In this document: positions 1 to 6,182 of the stretch, piece by piece
How the letters are laid out: each line of letters opens with the position of its first letter
How positions within the stretch are numbered: position 1 is the stretch's first letter
Origin: Anaerolineales bacterium
Lineage (GTDB): Bacteria; Chloroflexota; Anaerolineae; Anaerolineales; E44-bin32
Length of the DNA stretch: 7,147 nt
NCBI GenBank assembly: GCA_023144145.1
Contig: JAGLGG010000349.1
Location: 1-7,147 of the forward strand
Direction of reading: 5' to 3'
Program-made: the position numbers and the translations under genes
The notes under the pieces: generated by a model
Told to the model about the DNA's origin: nothing
Database searches by the model: none
The model's input: only the letters and a program-made list of their open reading frames with translations

Positions 1-7
1 TAAGATT

Positions 8-11
8 GGAG
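8..11 (+). promoter_or_regulatory. Shine-Dalgarno site that sets the EIIC start
   Basis: GGAG lies 9 bases before ATG 21. It overlaps the alternative TTG codon at 6, so initiation at 21 is the better reading. No promoter can be judged because only 20 bases precede the gene. Confidence 0.6.
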
Positions 12-20
12 AACGCCAAA

Positions 21-1325
21 ATGGAATCCGCAAAGAAAAAAGGGTGGGCTGATCGCTTAGCAGATGGGATGGAATTTCTAGCCCCATTGTTTGACCAGCC
101 GCACCTCGCCTCCATTCGCGATGGATTTGTGGCGATGATGCCCTTGCTCATCGTTGGAGCATTAGTACTTGTTGTCCTACAGTTTCCTTTGAGCCTAGAG
201 AAGGGATCTGAGGTTTACCTTGACAGCAAGCTAAGCCCTGATCTGGTAGATGCACTGTGGGTGCCCTTCAACATCACCTTCGGGCTTCTATCAGTATATG
301 TACTGATGTCAATCACCTACTCATTGAGCCGACGGCGTGGCCTTGATCCGCTCATGCCGCTGATCTTCACCTTTTTGTCCTACATGTTGGTTGCCACCCC
401 CCAGATTGCTGCGGGGGAGCCGGCGACCTTCTTGGACAACAGCGGTTTGTTTACGGCCATTGTCATAGCAGTCATAACGGTGGAGGTCTATAAATTCTTC
501 ATTGACCGAAATCTTTACGTCTCAATGCCAGCTGGAGTTCCGCCAGCGATATCAAACGCCTTCATCGCCTTGATCCCCGGTACAGTGATCATCTTCGGAT
601 GGTGGGCAATTCGTTTCCTGCTTAAGATCGATCTGGCAGGAGGTCTCTTCGATGTGCTCTCAACCCTCGTGCCTGCGGCTTCAACCTATGTCGCCGGCGC
701 AGTCGCGGAGACTTTCCACGCATTCCTGTGGACCTTAGGCATCCACGGTGATCTGACGATCGGGATCGTTCTAGAACCGGTGTGGACCAGCAACCTGGCA
801 GAGAACGTTGCAGCTGTTGCTGCTGGTAATGAACCGCAGAATATTTACACCAGCATCTTCCGCAGCTACGTCGTACCTGGTGGATCAGGTGCCACGCTGC
901 CTCTTGCCATTTACTTCATCCGCTCGAAGTCAGCTCGGCTTCGAAGGGTAGGTTGGCTGGGTGTCTGGCCGGGCATCTTCAACATCAATGAGCCCATGAC
1001 ATTCGGTGCGCCCGTGGTGTTCAACCCCGTGTTAGCCATCCCCTTTATCATCATCACCTTCCTCAACGTCACGATTGCCTGGTTGGTAACATCTTCTGGC
1101 CTCGTGACAGTACCATACATTCCGGCGCCATGGACCATGCCTTCGCCACTTCTGATGTTTATGGCAACAGGATATGACCCCATGGCTGCAGTCCTTGCAG
1201 TAGTCACGGAGTTCGTGGTTCCTGGGGTTATATGGTGGCCAGCCTTCAAGGCTTGGGAGAAACAAGTTCTCGAGAAGGAGGAAGTGGCTGTTGCAGAAGC
1301 TGAAGTTGCTGCAACGCCTGCCTGA
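21..1325 (+). CDS. PTS lactose/cellobiose-family EIIC permease
   Basis: This is the membrane channel subunit of a Lac-family PTS (CelB/ChbC-like). It carries a beta-linked disaccharide or similar sugar across the inner membrane and presents it to phospho-EIIB. The 434-residue length is normal for a free-standing EIIC. About ten hydrophobic segments span residues 35 to 405. The family's substrate-site signatures are present: GIHGD with His242, and NINEP with Glu324, which I equate with the His and Glu that contact sugar in the Bacillus cereus ChbC structure. The PGGSGATLP stretch (286-294) is also typical. I chose ATG 21 because GGAG lies at 8-11 with a 9-base spacer; a TTG at 6 overlaps that site. 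The C-terminal tail after residue 415 is an unusual Glu/Ala/Val-rich extension. EIIB and EIIA lie downstream as separate proteins. The exact sugar cannot be read from the sequence. Confidence 0.95.
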   Translation: MESAKKKGWADRLADGMEFLAPLFDQPHLASIRDGFVAMMPLLIVGALVLVVLQFPLSLEKGSEVYLDSKLSPDLVDALWVPFNITFGLLSVYVLMSITYSLSRRRGLDPLMPLIFTFLSYMLVATPQIAAGEPATFLDNSGLFTAIVIAVITVEVYKFFIDRNLYVSMPAGVPPAISNAFIALIPGTVIIFGWWAIRFLLKIDLAGGLFDVLSTLVPAASTYVAGAVAETFHAFLWTLGIHGDLTIGIVLEPVWTSNLAENVAAVAAGNEPQNIYTSIFRSYVVPGGSGATLPLAIYFIRSKSARLRRVGWLGVWPGIFNINEPMTFGAPVVFNPVLAIPFIIITFLNVTIAWLVTSSGLVTVPYIPAPWTMPSPLLMFMATGYDPMAAVLAVVTEFVVPGVIWWPAFKAWEKQVLEKEEVAVAEAEVAATPA

Positions 1326-1326
1326 G

Positions 1327-1370
1327 TCTCCGCAAGCGGAGATTGCATTAGCAGGACCTGCCTTCGCAGG
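1327..1370 (+). repeat. Two small hairpins directly after EIIC
   Basis: TCTCCGC-AA-GCGGAGA (1327-1342) is a perfect 7-bp inverted repeat that can also fold as 6 bp with a CAAG loop. It starts two bases after the EIIC stop codon. CCTGC-CTTC-GCAGG (1357-1370) is a second 5-bp hairpin. Neither is followed by a T tract. They may protect the 3' end of the EIIC message or simply be part of a structured intergenic RNA. The inverted repeats are seen directly; the function is inferred. Confidence 0.55.
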
Positions 1371-1388
1371 AACTGTTCGATGAACGAG

Positions 1389-1429
1389 TAGGGGGATACG
1401 GTATTGCCGTATCCCCCTATGTTCTGTTT
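1389..1429 (+). terminator. Strong hairpin with T-rich tail between EIIC and GH4 (terminator or attenuator)
   Basis: TAGGGGGATACGG (1389-1401) pairs perfectly over 13 bp with CCGTATCCCCCTA (1407-1419) around a TATTG loop. The next ten bases (1420-1429) contain seven Ts, which is the shape of an intrinsic terminator. However, the ribosome binding site of the next gene starts at 1431, only one base past the T-rich tail. A promoter therefore cannot fit between the hairpin and the GH4 gene. Partial read-through, conditional attenuation or an RNA-stability role are more likely than complete termination. Confidence 0.65.
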
Positions 1430-1443
1430 AGGGGAGATGAAAC

Positions 1444-2829
1444 ATGAAGTTAACCTTCATTGGCGCAGGTGGGGTGCGTACGCCGCTGGTCATTGAAAGC
1501 GTGATGGGTTTCCAGGATCGAATTCCATTTTCAGAAATTTGTTTGATGGATATTAATGCTGAGAATCTGGATCTGATGCGTATGGTCACCGAAGTTCGAT
1601 TGCAAGGTAGGGCTCCAAACTTCAAAATAAAATGGACAACGGACCCAGCCGAAGCAATAAGTGGGTCCGATTTTATCGTGATGACCTTCCGCCAGGGGGG
1701 GATCGCATCACGGGTGATTGATGAGCAAGTTCCTCTGAAATACGAAGTTCTGGGCCAGGAGACAACCGGCCCCGGTGGGTTCGCCATGGCGCTGCGCACA
1801 ATTCCTGTGCTGCTCGACTACATTAAGATGATACGAGAACTTGCTCCAGAAGCCTGGTTGATAAACTTCACTAATCCCGCAGGTATCGTAACAGAAGCCG
1901 TGACCAAATATGCAGATTTCGACCGGGCGATCGGTATATGTGACAATCCGTCTGCCATGCATCGCAGTTTAGCAAAACACCTGGGAGTTGAGCTCAATGA
2001 CTTGTTTTTGGAGTACTACGGACTAAATCATCTCGGTTGGATGTCTGGGGTCTACCTAAATGGTGAAAACAAAGTTCCAGAGCTGATCAATGAAATAAAA
2101 GAGAGTGGCTCGCCCTGGCATTGGTTACCTTTTAACCCTGACTTCATTGCCGCTTTAGGAGTGATACCCAACGAATACCTACTTTTTTATTATTATCCTA
2201 AAAGATCCGTTGAAAATTACCTTAAAGCGGGGCAAAGCCGTGCACAACAAATCCAACCCTTTAATGAAGAACTCTATGATTCTCTCAAGACGATCCGGGC
2301 GGAAGGATCTGCCCCAGATCGTGTGGTGCAGGTGTTGAAGAAATATCTTGAACAACGCCATGGAACCTATATGACCATTGAGACGGGGGAGGGTCATGAG
2401 GAATTCGAAGAGGATATAACTGAAGAGCAAGAAGCGATGGAAGAAGCAGCGGAGGGCTACTCTGGCGTAGCCCTGCGTGTAATTGAAGCACTCACACAGA
2501 AAATGGCGATGAACATCATCTTGAATGTTCCGAACCGGGGCGCTATTCCGGCGATGGCCGAAGAAGACGTAGTTGAAGTTAATTGTCACGTTCGTGATGG
2601 TCTGGTTCGACCGTTCGCGGTTGGCTCCATCCCGGATCACGCGCTCGGTCTGATGAAGCGTGTGAAGGCCTATGAGCGCCTTACAATCGAGGCTGCAGTT
2701 GAAGGGTCCTATTCCAAAGCTGTAAAGGCACTTGCGTTACACCCGCTCGTACCTTCCTACGAGGTTGGCAAATCAATTTTGGATGAGTACATCAAAGGTC
2801 ACGGAAAACACTTCCCAACTTTGCGGTAG
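1444..2829 (+). CDS. GH4-family 6-phospho-glycosidase (first copy)
   Basis: This is a cytoplasmic NAD+- and divalent-metal-dependent glycosidase of family GH4, probably acting on the 6-phospho-disaccharide made by the neighbouring PTS. The 461 residues start with the Rossmann nucleotide loop FIGAGG (5-10). Family signatures follow in order: GQETTGPGG (104-112), NFTNPAG (141-147), the metal-ligand region with Cys166, GLNHLGW with His196 (193-199), and a Tyr cluster at 249-251 near where GH4 enzymes carry the catalytic base. Two things are odd. The usual Cys-Asn-x-Pro is Cys-Asp-Asn-Pro here. The RGG motif expected before the C-terminal helix is replaced by a 26-residue acidic stretch (312-337, 13 Glu/Asp). 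ATG 1444 is preceded by GGGGAG at 1431-1436 with 7 bases of spacing. Phospho-beta-glucosidase (CelF/LicH-like) is the likeliest activity, but GH4 also includes alpha-specific enzymes. Confidence 0.93.
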   Translation: MKLTFIGAGGVRTPLVIESVMGFQDRIPFSEICLMDINAENLDLMRMVTEVRLQGRAPNFKIKWTTDPAEAISGSDFIVMTFRQGGIASRVIDEQVPLKYEVLGQETTGPGGFAMALRTIPVLLDYIKMIRELAPEAWLINFTNPAGIVTEAVTKYADFDRAIGICDNPSAMHRSLAKHLGVELNDLFLEYYGLNHLGWMSGVYLNGENKVPELINEIKESGSPWHWLPFNPDFIAALGVIPNEYLLFYYYPKRSVENYLKAGQSRAQQIQPFNEELYDSLKTIRAEGSAPDRVVQVLKKYLEQRHGTYMTIETGEGHEEFEEDITEEQEAMEEAAEGYSGVALRVIEALTQKMAMNIILNVPNRGAIPAMAEEDVVEVNCHVRDGLVRPFAVGSIPDHALGLMKRVKAYERLTIEAAVEGSYSKAVKALALHPLVPSYEVGKSILDEYIKGHGKHFPTLR

Positions 2830-2866
2830 ATTGGTATAAAAGAGTGGTTCTATTATCGTTGTAAAA

Positions 2867-2880
2867 CCCGCATAGGCGGG
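2867..2880 (+). repeat. Short hairpin between GH4 and EIIB
   Basis: CCCGC-ATAG-GCGGG is a perfect 5-bp inverted repeat in the 84-base gap before the first EIIB. No T tract follows, so I do not call it a terminator. It may be an RNA-stability or processing element. Confidence 0.4.
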
Positions 2881-2913
2881 ATCATGAGTTAACATTTTAT
2901 ATGGAGGGAAAGC

Positions 2914-3261
2914 ATGTCGGAAGCTAAACCGATCAGAGTACTCATCGTTTGTGCAATTGGTATGTCCTCGAGCTTGCTTGAGGCGAAGACTGAAGAAGCC
3001 GCTAAGGCTGCCGGTGTAGAGCTGGAGATGATGTCCTGCACCACGCCTGAGGTTGCGCGGTGGGACTTCAAAGAAAATTTTGTCGATGTCCTTCTTATCG
3101 CGCCACAGGTGCGCTACAAGCGGAAGAGCCTTACCAAGGATGCGGGTCAGTACGGAACCCTAGTCGAACCCATCGAATCCATCACATATGGAATGGTAGA
3201 TGGGGAGAAGCTGTTCCAGCAAATTATGACCATGGTTGAGTCAAAAGAAAAAGGTGAATAG
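2914..3261 (+). CDS. PTS lactose/cellobiose-family EIIB (copy 1)
   Basis: This small cytoplasmic phosphocarrier takes phosphate from EIIA on a cysteine and passes it to the sugar bound in EIIC. Its 115 residues match a single free EIIB domain. The N-terminal beta strand and P-loop-like signature VCAIGMSSSLL (12-22) place the phospho-accepting Cys at residue 13. APQVRYK and YGMVDGEKL are further family landmarks in the second half. The start is secure: GGAGGG (2903-2908) lies 5 bases upstream of ATG 2914, the strongest ribosome binding site in the window. A second EIIB follows immediately, and EIIA is encoded four genes downstream. The protein is expected to work with the EIIC at the left end. 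Confidence 0.94.
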   Translation: MSEAKPIRVLIVCAIGMSSSLLEAKTEEAAKAAGVELEMMSCTTPEVARWDFKENFVDVLLIAPQVRYKRKSLTKDAGQYGTLVEPIESITYGMVDGEKLFQQIMTMVESKEKGE

Positions 3262-3306
3262 TTAGGAAGTTCCGTAATCCGTTTCGCAATTGAACTAGTC
3301 TGGAGC

Positions 3307-3343
3307 TCGATCACGTAATGGAGCGCTTTGGTGGCGTGATTGG
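3307..3343 (+). promoter_or_regulatory. Inverted repeat around the start region of the second EIIB
   Basis: ATCACG (3310-3315) pairs with CGTGAT (3335-3340). The stem extends outward by three more pairs, two of them G-U, giving about 9 bp around a 19-base loop. It covers the possible TTG start at 3340 and the GG of the weak ribosome site before ATG 3352. Such a fold could lower translation of the second EIIB. This is inference from pairing only. Confidence 0.35.
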
Positions 3344-3351
3344 ATGAAAGT

Positions 3352-3684
3352 ATGACACCTAAACCTATCCAAGTGTTAATTATCTGCGCCGCGGGGATGT
3401 CTTCAAGCTTACTGATCGATGCAATTGAAAAGGCCGGGAGTGAGGCGGGATACTCCCTAAATGTCATAACCTATCATTCGATTGGATCAGCCTACTGGAA
3501 TTTCGAGAAACATTCTGTCGACGTCGTGCTGGTTGCACCTCAAATACGATTTTTGAGGAGGGGTATAGAAAAACTAGCTTCGCCACATGGGATCCCCGTA
3601 GTTGTTATTGAGCCAACATCGTATGGGATGGCTGATGGGGAGAGCCTTCTTCAGCAGATTATGAATGCGATAAATGAAAAGTAG
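3352..3684 (+). CDS. PTS lactose/cellobiose-family EIIB (copy 2)
   Basis: A second complete EIIB domain with phosphocysteine at residue 12 in ICAAGMSSSLL. It aligns without gaps to copy 1 over about 100 residues with roughly half the positions identical by hand count, so the two are tandem paralogues that have diverged considerably. APQIRF and YGMADGESLLQQIM are retained, so it should be active. I prefer ATG 3352 (110 residues) because its first residues then match the start of copy 1. A TTG at 3340 would add four residues and has GGTGG 5 bases upstream. Neither start has a good ribosome site, in contrast to copy 1, so expression may be lower. It may serve a second EIIC encoded elsewhere or tune sugar specificity. 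Confidence 0.92.
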   Translation: MTPKPIQVLIICAAGMSSSLLIDAIEKAGSEAGYSLNVITYHSIGSAYWNFEKHSVDVVLVAPQIRFLRRGIEKLASPHGIPVVVIEPTSYGMADGESLLQQIMNAINEK

Positions 3685-3765
3685 GAATACATGAATATGA
3701 TTGAAGGTTATCACTTAGATTGAGACTCATCCGATTTTACAGTTCATAAAGGAGAATAAAAAGGC

Positions 3766-4554
3766 GTGATTGTAAAAGGCTTAATCATTGCAGCAAGTGG
3801 GTTTCTCTTTATTTTCGCTCCGGGTGTTCCCATGGGGTTGATATATCAAAAATACCGCACTCCGGCAAAGTCTCTGCTGGTGACAGGCATTATTGTGTGG
3901 ATAATCACGGTGGTTCTAGCAATATTTGTACAAGCCATGATTCGCCCCATTCTTCCCGAAAATCTAAATATTATTGATCCGGGGAATGCGCTAGAATACG
4001 CGCTTTCGCTCCTTGGCCCAATCATTGCCGCGCTTTTTCTTGCAACCGGCCTATATATTGTCCTCCGACGAGAGAAAAAACGAACATCATTTGCGATATT
4101 TTCAGTCCTCACATTAGGTTTTGGAGCAGGGTTGATTAATCAGGTGTTCAACGGATTAAACCTGGTAGGATCAGGCTTTCGATTAGCTCTGGGAGCGGCT
4201 ACCGGTACCGATCTTGGTGAGTTCGCGGAAGTTGAATTTCTAGATCTTATCTTTGTATTGTTGGCTCTGATCGTTTTCCGAATTGCACTGCTGATTGTCA
4301 CCGCATTGGTCGGAGTGATGGTTGACAGGGCGGTGTCTGGAGAAAAGAAATTCTTCTGGCAAGCAGTTATTTTATCGGCCCTCTTCAATTGGATAGTGAT
4401 CGTCATCTTTTTACGAATGGGAGATTCTCCAGGACAACTGATCGTGGGTCAGGCAAATCCGATCACCTCCATCATCGCAATCCTATTTTGTGCCTTTGCT
4501 TCCATTCTTTCATATCAGCTGCTGACCAAGCATTTTGAACCTCTACGGAGTTAA
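3766..4554 (+). CDS. Multi-spanning membrane protein of unknown function, possibly degenerate YhfC-like
   Basis: A 262-residue integral membrane protein with about seven hydrophobic segments, near residues 3-26, 36-58, 78-100, 107-128, 158-187, 197-216 and 232-253. It starts with GTG; GGAG at 3751-3754 lies 11 bases upstream, which is rather far. I recognise no transporter signature. The layout of segments 2 to 4 (Lys/Tyr-rich loop at 28-35, then AALFLATG, a basic loop RREKKR at 101-106, then GFGAGLINQ at 118-126) resembles YhfC-family putative intramembrane metalloproteases. The Glu, Arg and His residues I recall at the corresponding positions are replaced by Leu, Ala or Asn. If related, it would be a non-catalytic member. 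The SUMF1-like gene follows after 6 bases and its ribosome site lies inside this gene, so the two are probably translationally coupled and may work together. Confidence 0.8.
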   Translation: MIVKGLIIAASGFLFIFAPGVPMGLIYQKYRTPAKSLLVTGIIVWIITVVLAIFVQAMIRPILPENLNIIDPGNALEYALSLLGPIIAALFLATGLYIVLRREKKRTSFAIFSVLTLGFGAGLINQVFNGLNLVGSGFRLALGAATGTDLGEFAEVEFLDLIFVLLALIVFRIALLIVTALVGVMVDRAVSGEKKFFWQAVILSALFNWIVIVIFLRMGDSPGQLIVGQANPITSIIAILFCAFASILSYQLLTKHFEPLRS

Positions 4555-4560
4555 ATTATT

Positions 4561-5205
4561 ATGGAACAAATGGAAACATTTACCGGGAAAGATAGACGCC
4601 CGATGATCCTCATTCCCGCCGGTGAATTTCTCTTCGGAGAGGATAAGCAAGAAGTTTCGACGGAGGCTTTTTACATCGATCAGTTTCCGGTCACCAACGC
4701 GGATTTTAAGAAGTTTGTTGAGGCGAGCGGCCATTCAAATCCACAGCATTGGCGCAAGGGTGTTTGGCCAGAGGGCAAGGAAAACCATCCGGTAGTCAAT
4801 GTCACTTGGGATGATGCAGCGTCGTACGCAGAATGGGCTGGCAAACGTCTGCCCACTGAATTGGAATGGGAGAAGGCTGCCAGAGGCACGGACGGCCGAC
4901 TTTGGCCGTGGGGCAACACCTTCAGCATCAACAACTGCAATACGAGCGATTTCGGTGTTCTTGATACAACACCCGTAGGTCAGTATTCGCCCTCGGGGGA
5001 TAGCCCTTACGGTGCTGTTGATATGGCGGGTAACGTCTGGGAGTGGGCAGGTGGGAAATATTCACCATTGCGGATGCCACTGCGTGGGGGAAATTGGCTG
5101 GATGGCGCAGCTGAGGCGCAAACTTTTTCCCGCCGAATGCACACGCCTCACCGGAAGAATGATTTTGTTGGATTTCGCTGCGCGGCCGACGAGCTCCCTG
5201 AATGA
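4561..5205 (+). CDS. SUMF1/FGE-fold protein lacking the catalytic cysteines
   Basis: The 214 residues cover one formylglycine-generating-enzyme (SUMF1) domain with no signal peptide. Landmarks in order: MILIPAGEFLFG (15-26), YIDQFPVTNADF (38-49), HPVVNVTWDDAASYAEW (76-92), KRLPTELEWEKAARG (95-109), the WPWGN turn (115-119), GAVDMAGNVWEW (151-162), LRGGNW (174-179) and the end motif GFRCAAD (204-210). True sulfatase-activating enzymes carry two copper-binding cysteines just after the RGG element. Here that stretch (180-191) has none; the only cysteines are 126 and 207. No sulfatase is visible in the window. It is therefore probably a binding or scaffolding protein, or a different oxidoreductase of the fold, not a formylglycine generator. 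Its ribosome site GGAG (4547-4550) lies within the preceding gene, and its stop overlaps the next start by 4 bases. Confidence 0.9.
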   Translation: MEQMETFTGKDRRPMILIPAGEFLFGEDKQEVSTEAFYIDQFPVTNADFKKFVEASGHSNPQHWRKGVWPEGKENHPVVNVTWDDAASYAEWAGKRLPTELEWEKAARGTDGRLWPWGNTFSINNCNTSDFGVLDTTPVGQYSPSGDSPYGAVDMAGNVWEWAGGKYSPLRMPLRGGNWLDGAAEAQTFSRRMHTPHRKNDFVGFRCAADELPE

Positions 5206-5834
5206 GTATTGGTTTACGCTGGATCTTGGTGCGGCACGGTGATACCGAATGGACCGAGAAGAAAAAGCTTCACGGGGGACGATTCGACAGCCCTCTGAGT
5301 TCAAGGGGCCGCAAACAAGCCGAATTAACTGGACAAGCTCTGGTAGATGAAAATATTAAATTCATCTTTTCGAGTCCCCAGGGACGCGCGCTCCAGACAG
5401 CGGAGATCATCGGGGAATCGGTTGGGGTTGATCTAATCCAGCCAGTAGATGGATTTCGTGAGCTTAACTTCGGATTGCTTGAGGGAGGACCGATCCTGAA
5501 CTTTGGTCCAGACGGTACTGCGCCGAAGGTGCTCAAGCCATTTGCCACGATCCTTCGAAACCTTACTGGAGAAAGCGAAAAACGTTTTATCGATCGAGTT
5601 AGGGAGGGTGTAGCGCAACTGCAGAAACACCAACAGGATGGCTGGATCCTTATCGTGGCGCATTGGGGAGTACTAAGTGCCATCATGGCGTCGCTGTTTA
5701 ACGGGGATGCTAAACATTGGCTTGAGAACGTGAAGTGGTCTCCTTGTGGGATCACAAAAATTCAGGAAGTTGATGGACGCTGGGAAATGATCCAACAGGA
5801 TGACGTCCATCATTTAACCGAATTGGGGAGATAA
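5202..5834 (+). CDS. Histidine phosphatase family protein (phosphoglycerate mutase-like)
   Basis: A 210-residue cytoplasmic phosphatase of the branch-1 histidine phosphatase superfamily. The phosphohistidine motif is VRHGDTEW with Arg11 and His12. The other catalytic-pocket residues are present: Arg62 in SSPQGRALQTA, Glu87 in FRELNFGLLEG, and the second His154 in VAHWG. It should be active. The ATG overlaps the preceding stop as ATGA, the clearest translational coupling in the window. The family acts on sugar phosphates, phosphoglycerate, nucleotides or, in SixA, on phosphohistidine of a PTS protein, so the substrate cannot be read from sequence. In this setting a sugar-phosphate phosphatase that relieves phospho-sugar build-up, or a phosphatase acting on the adjacent EIIA, are both plausible inferences. 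Confidence 0.92.
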   Translation: MSIGLRWILVRHGDTEWTEKKKLHGGRFDSPLSSRGRKQAELTGQALVDENIKFIFSSPQGRALQTAEIIGESVGVDLIQPVDGFRELNFGLLEGGPILNFGPDGTAPKVLKPFATILRNLTGESEKRFIDRVREGVAQLQKHQQDGWILIVAHWGVLSAIMASLFNGDAKHWLENVKWSPCGITKIQEVDGRWEMIQQDDVHHLTELGR

Positions 5835-5836
5835 CA

Positions 5837-6178
5837 ATGTCACAATCAGAATGGGAACAAACACTGTTTACCGTCATACTGCATGCCGGCAACGCCCGCA
5901 GCAGCGCTAAGGAAGCCCAGGAGTTCGCAACTGAGCGAGATTGGGATGCAGCTCAAGCTTCGCTTGATGAAGCCAATGATGAGGTTATCCTCGCGCATAA
6001 ATCCAATGTGGATATCATCCAGCGAGAAGCAAAGGGAGAAAAGATGGAGTTCTCCGTTTTGCTCGTACATGCTTTGGATTTACTCGTCCTGGCATGGAGC
6101 GAAATCGATTTTGCTGAGCAGTTCATCAATTTGAATAAACGTATCACGAAGCTCGAGGATCAAGTGGGGACGAGGTAG
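5837..6178 (+). CDS. PTS lactose/cellobiose-family EIIA
   Basis: This cytoplasmic phosphocarrier accepts phosphate from HPr on a histidine and passes it to the EIIB cysteine. The 113 residues form the usual helical bundle of the LacF/ChbA family, which works as a trimer. The active segment is LLVHALD: His78 is the expected phosphorylation site and Asp81 sits three residues later, as in LacF, where it binds a metal ion. The usual VHAQDHLM is changed: Gln80 is Leu and the second His is Leu. The phosphate acceptor is kept, so I expect activity. The helix 1 sequence VILHAGNARSSAKEA is typical. GGGGAG (5825-5830) inside the phosphatase gene is its ribosome site; the start is 2 bases past that stop. 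The next gene follows after 4 bases. Confidence 0.94.
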   Translation: MSQSEWEQTLFTVILHAGNARSSAKEAQEFATERDWDAAQASLDEANDEVILAHKSNVDIIQREAKGEKMEFSVLLVHALDLLVLAWSEIDFAEQFINLNKRITKLEDQVGTR

Positions 6179-6182
6179 TTCA

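Noticed and set aside
6..20. TTG start at 6 extending EIIC by five residues
   Set aside because: The TTG overlaps the GGAG that is well placed for ATG 21, and no ribosome site is visible upstream of it in the five bases available.
911..1348. Reverse-strand open frame of 145 codons inside EIIC
   Set aside because: It lies antisense to conserved EIIC sequence including the NINEP motif, and its translation resembles no family I recognise; it is a coding shadow.
2867..2880. Hairpin before the first EIIB as an intrinsic terminator
   Set aside because: The stem is only 5 bp and no T tract follows.
2830..2913. Promoter in the AT-rich gap before the first EIIB (TATAAA at 2835, TTATAT at 2897)
   Set aside because: Neither -10-like hexamer has a convincing -35 element at proper spacing.
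3691..3723. Ten-codon ATG-to-TGA micro-ORF after the second EIIB, with AGGA four bases upstream
   Set aside because: Too short to support as a gene; no runs of a single amino acid or attenuator-like hairpins to suggest a leader peptide.
4561..5205. Annotation as sulfatase-activating formylglycine-generating enzyme
   Set aside because: The catalytic cysteine pair is missing and no sulfatase is nearby, so only the fold is supported.
5012..5242. Forward open frame of 76 codons across the SUMF1-like/phosphatase junction
   Set aside because: It is out of frame with two genes whose family motifs are intact on both sides.
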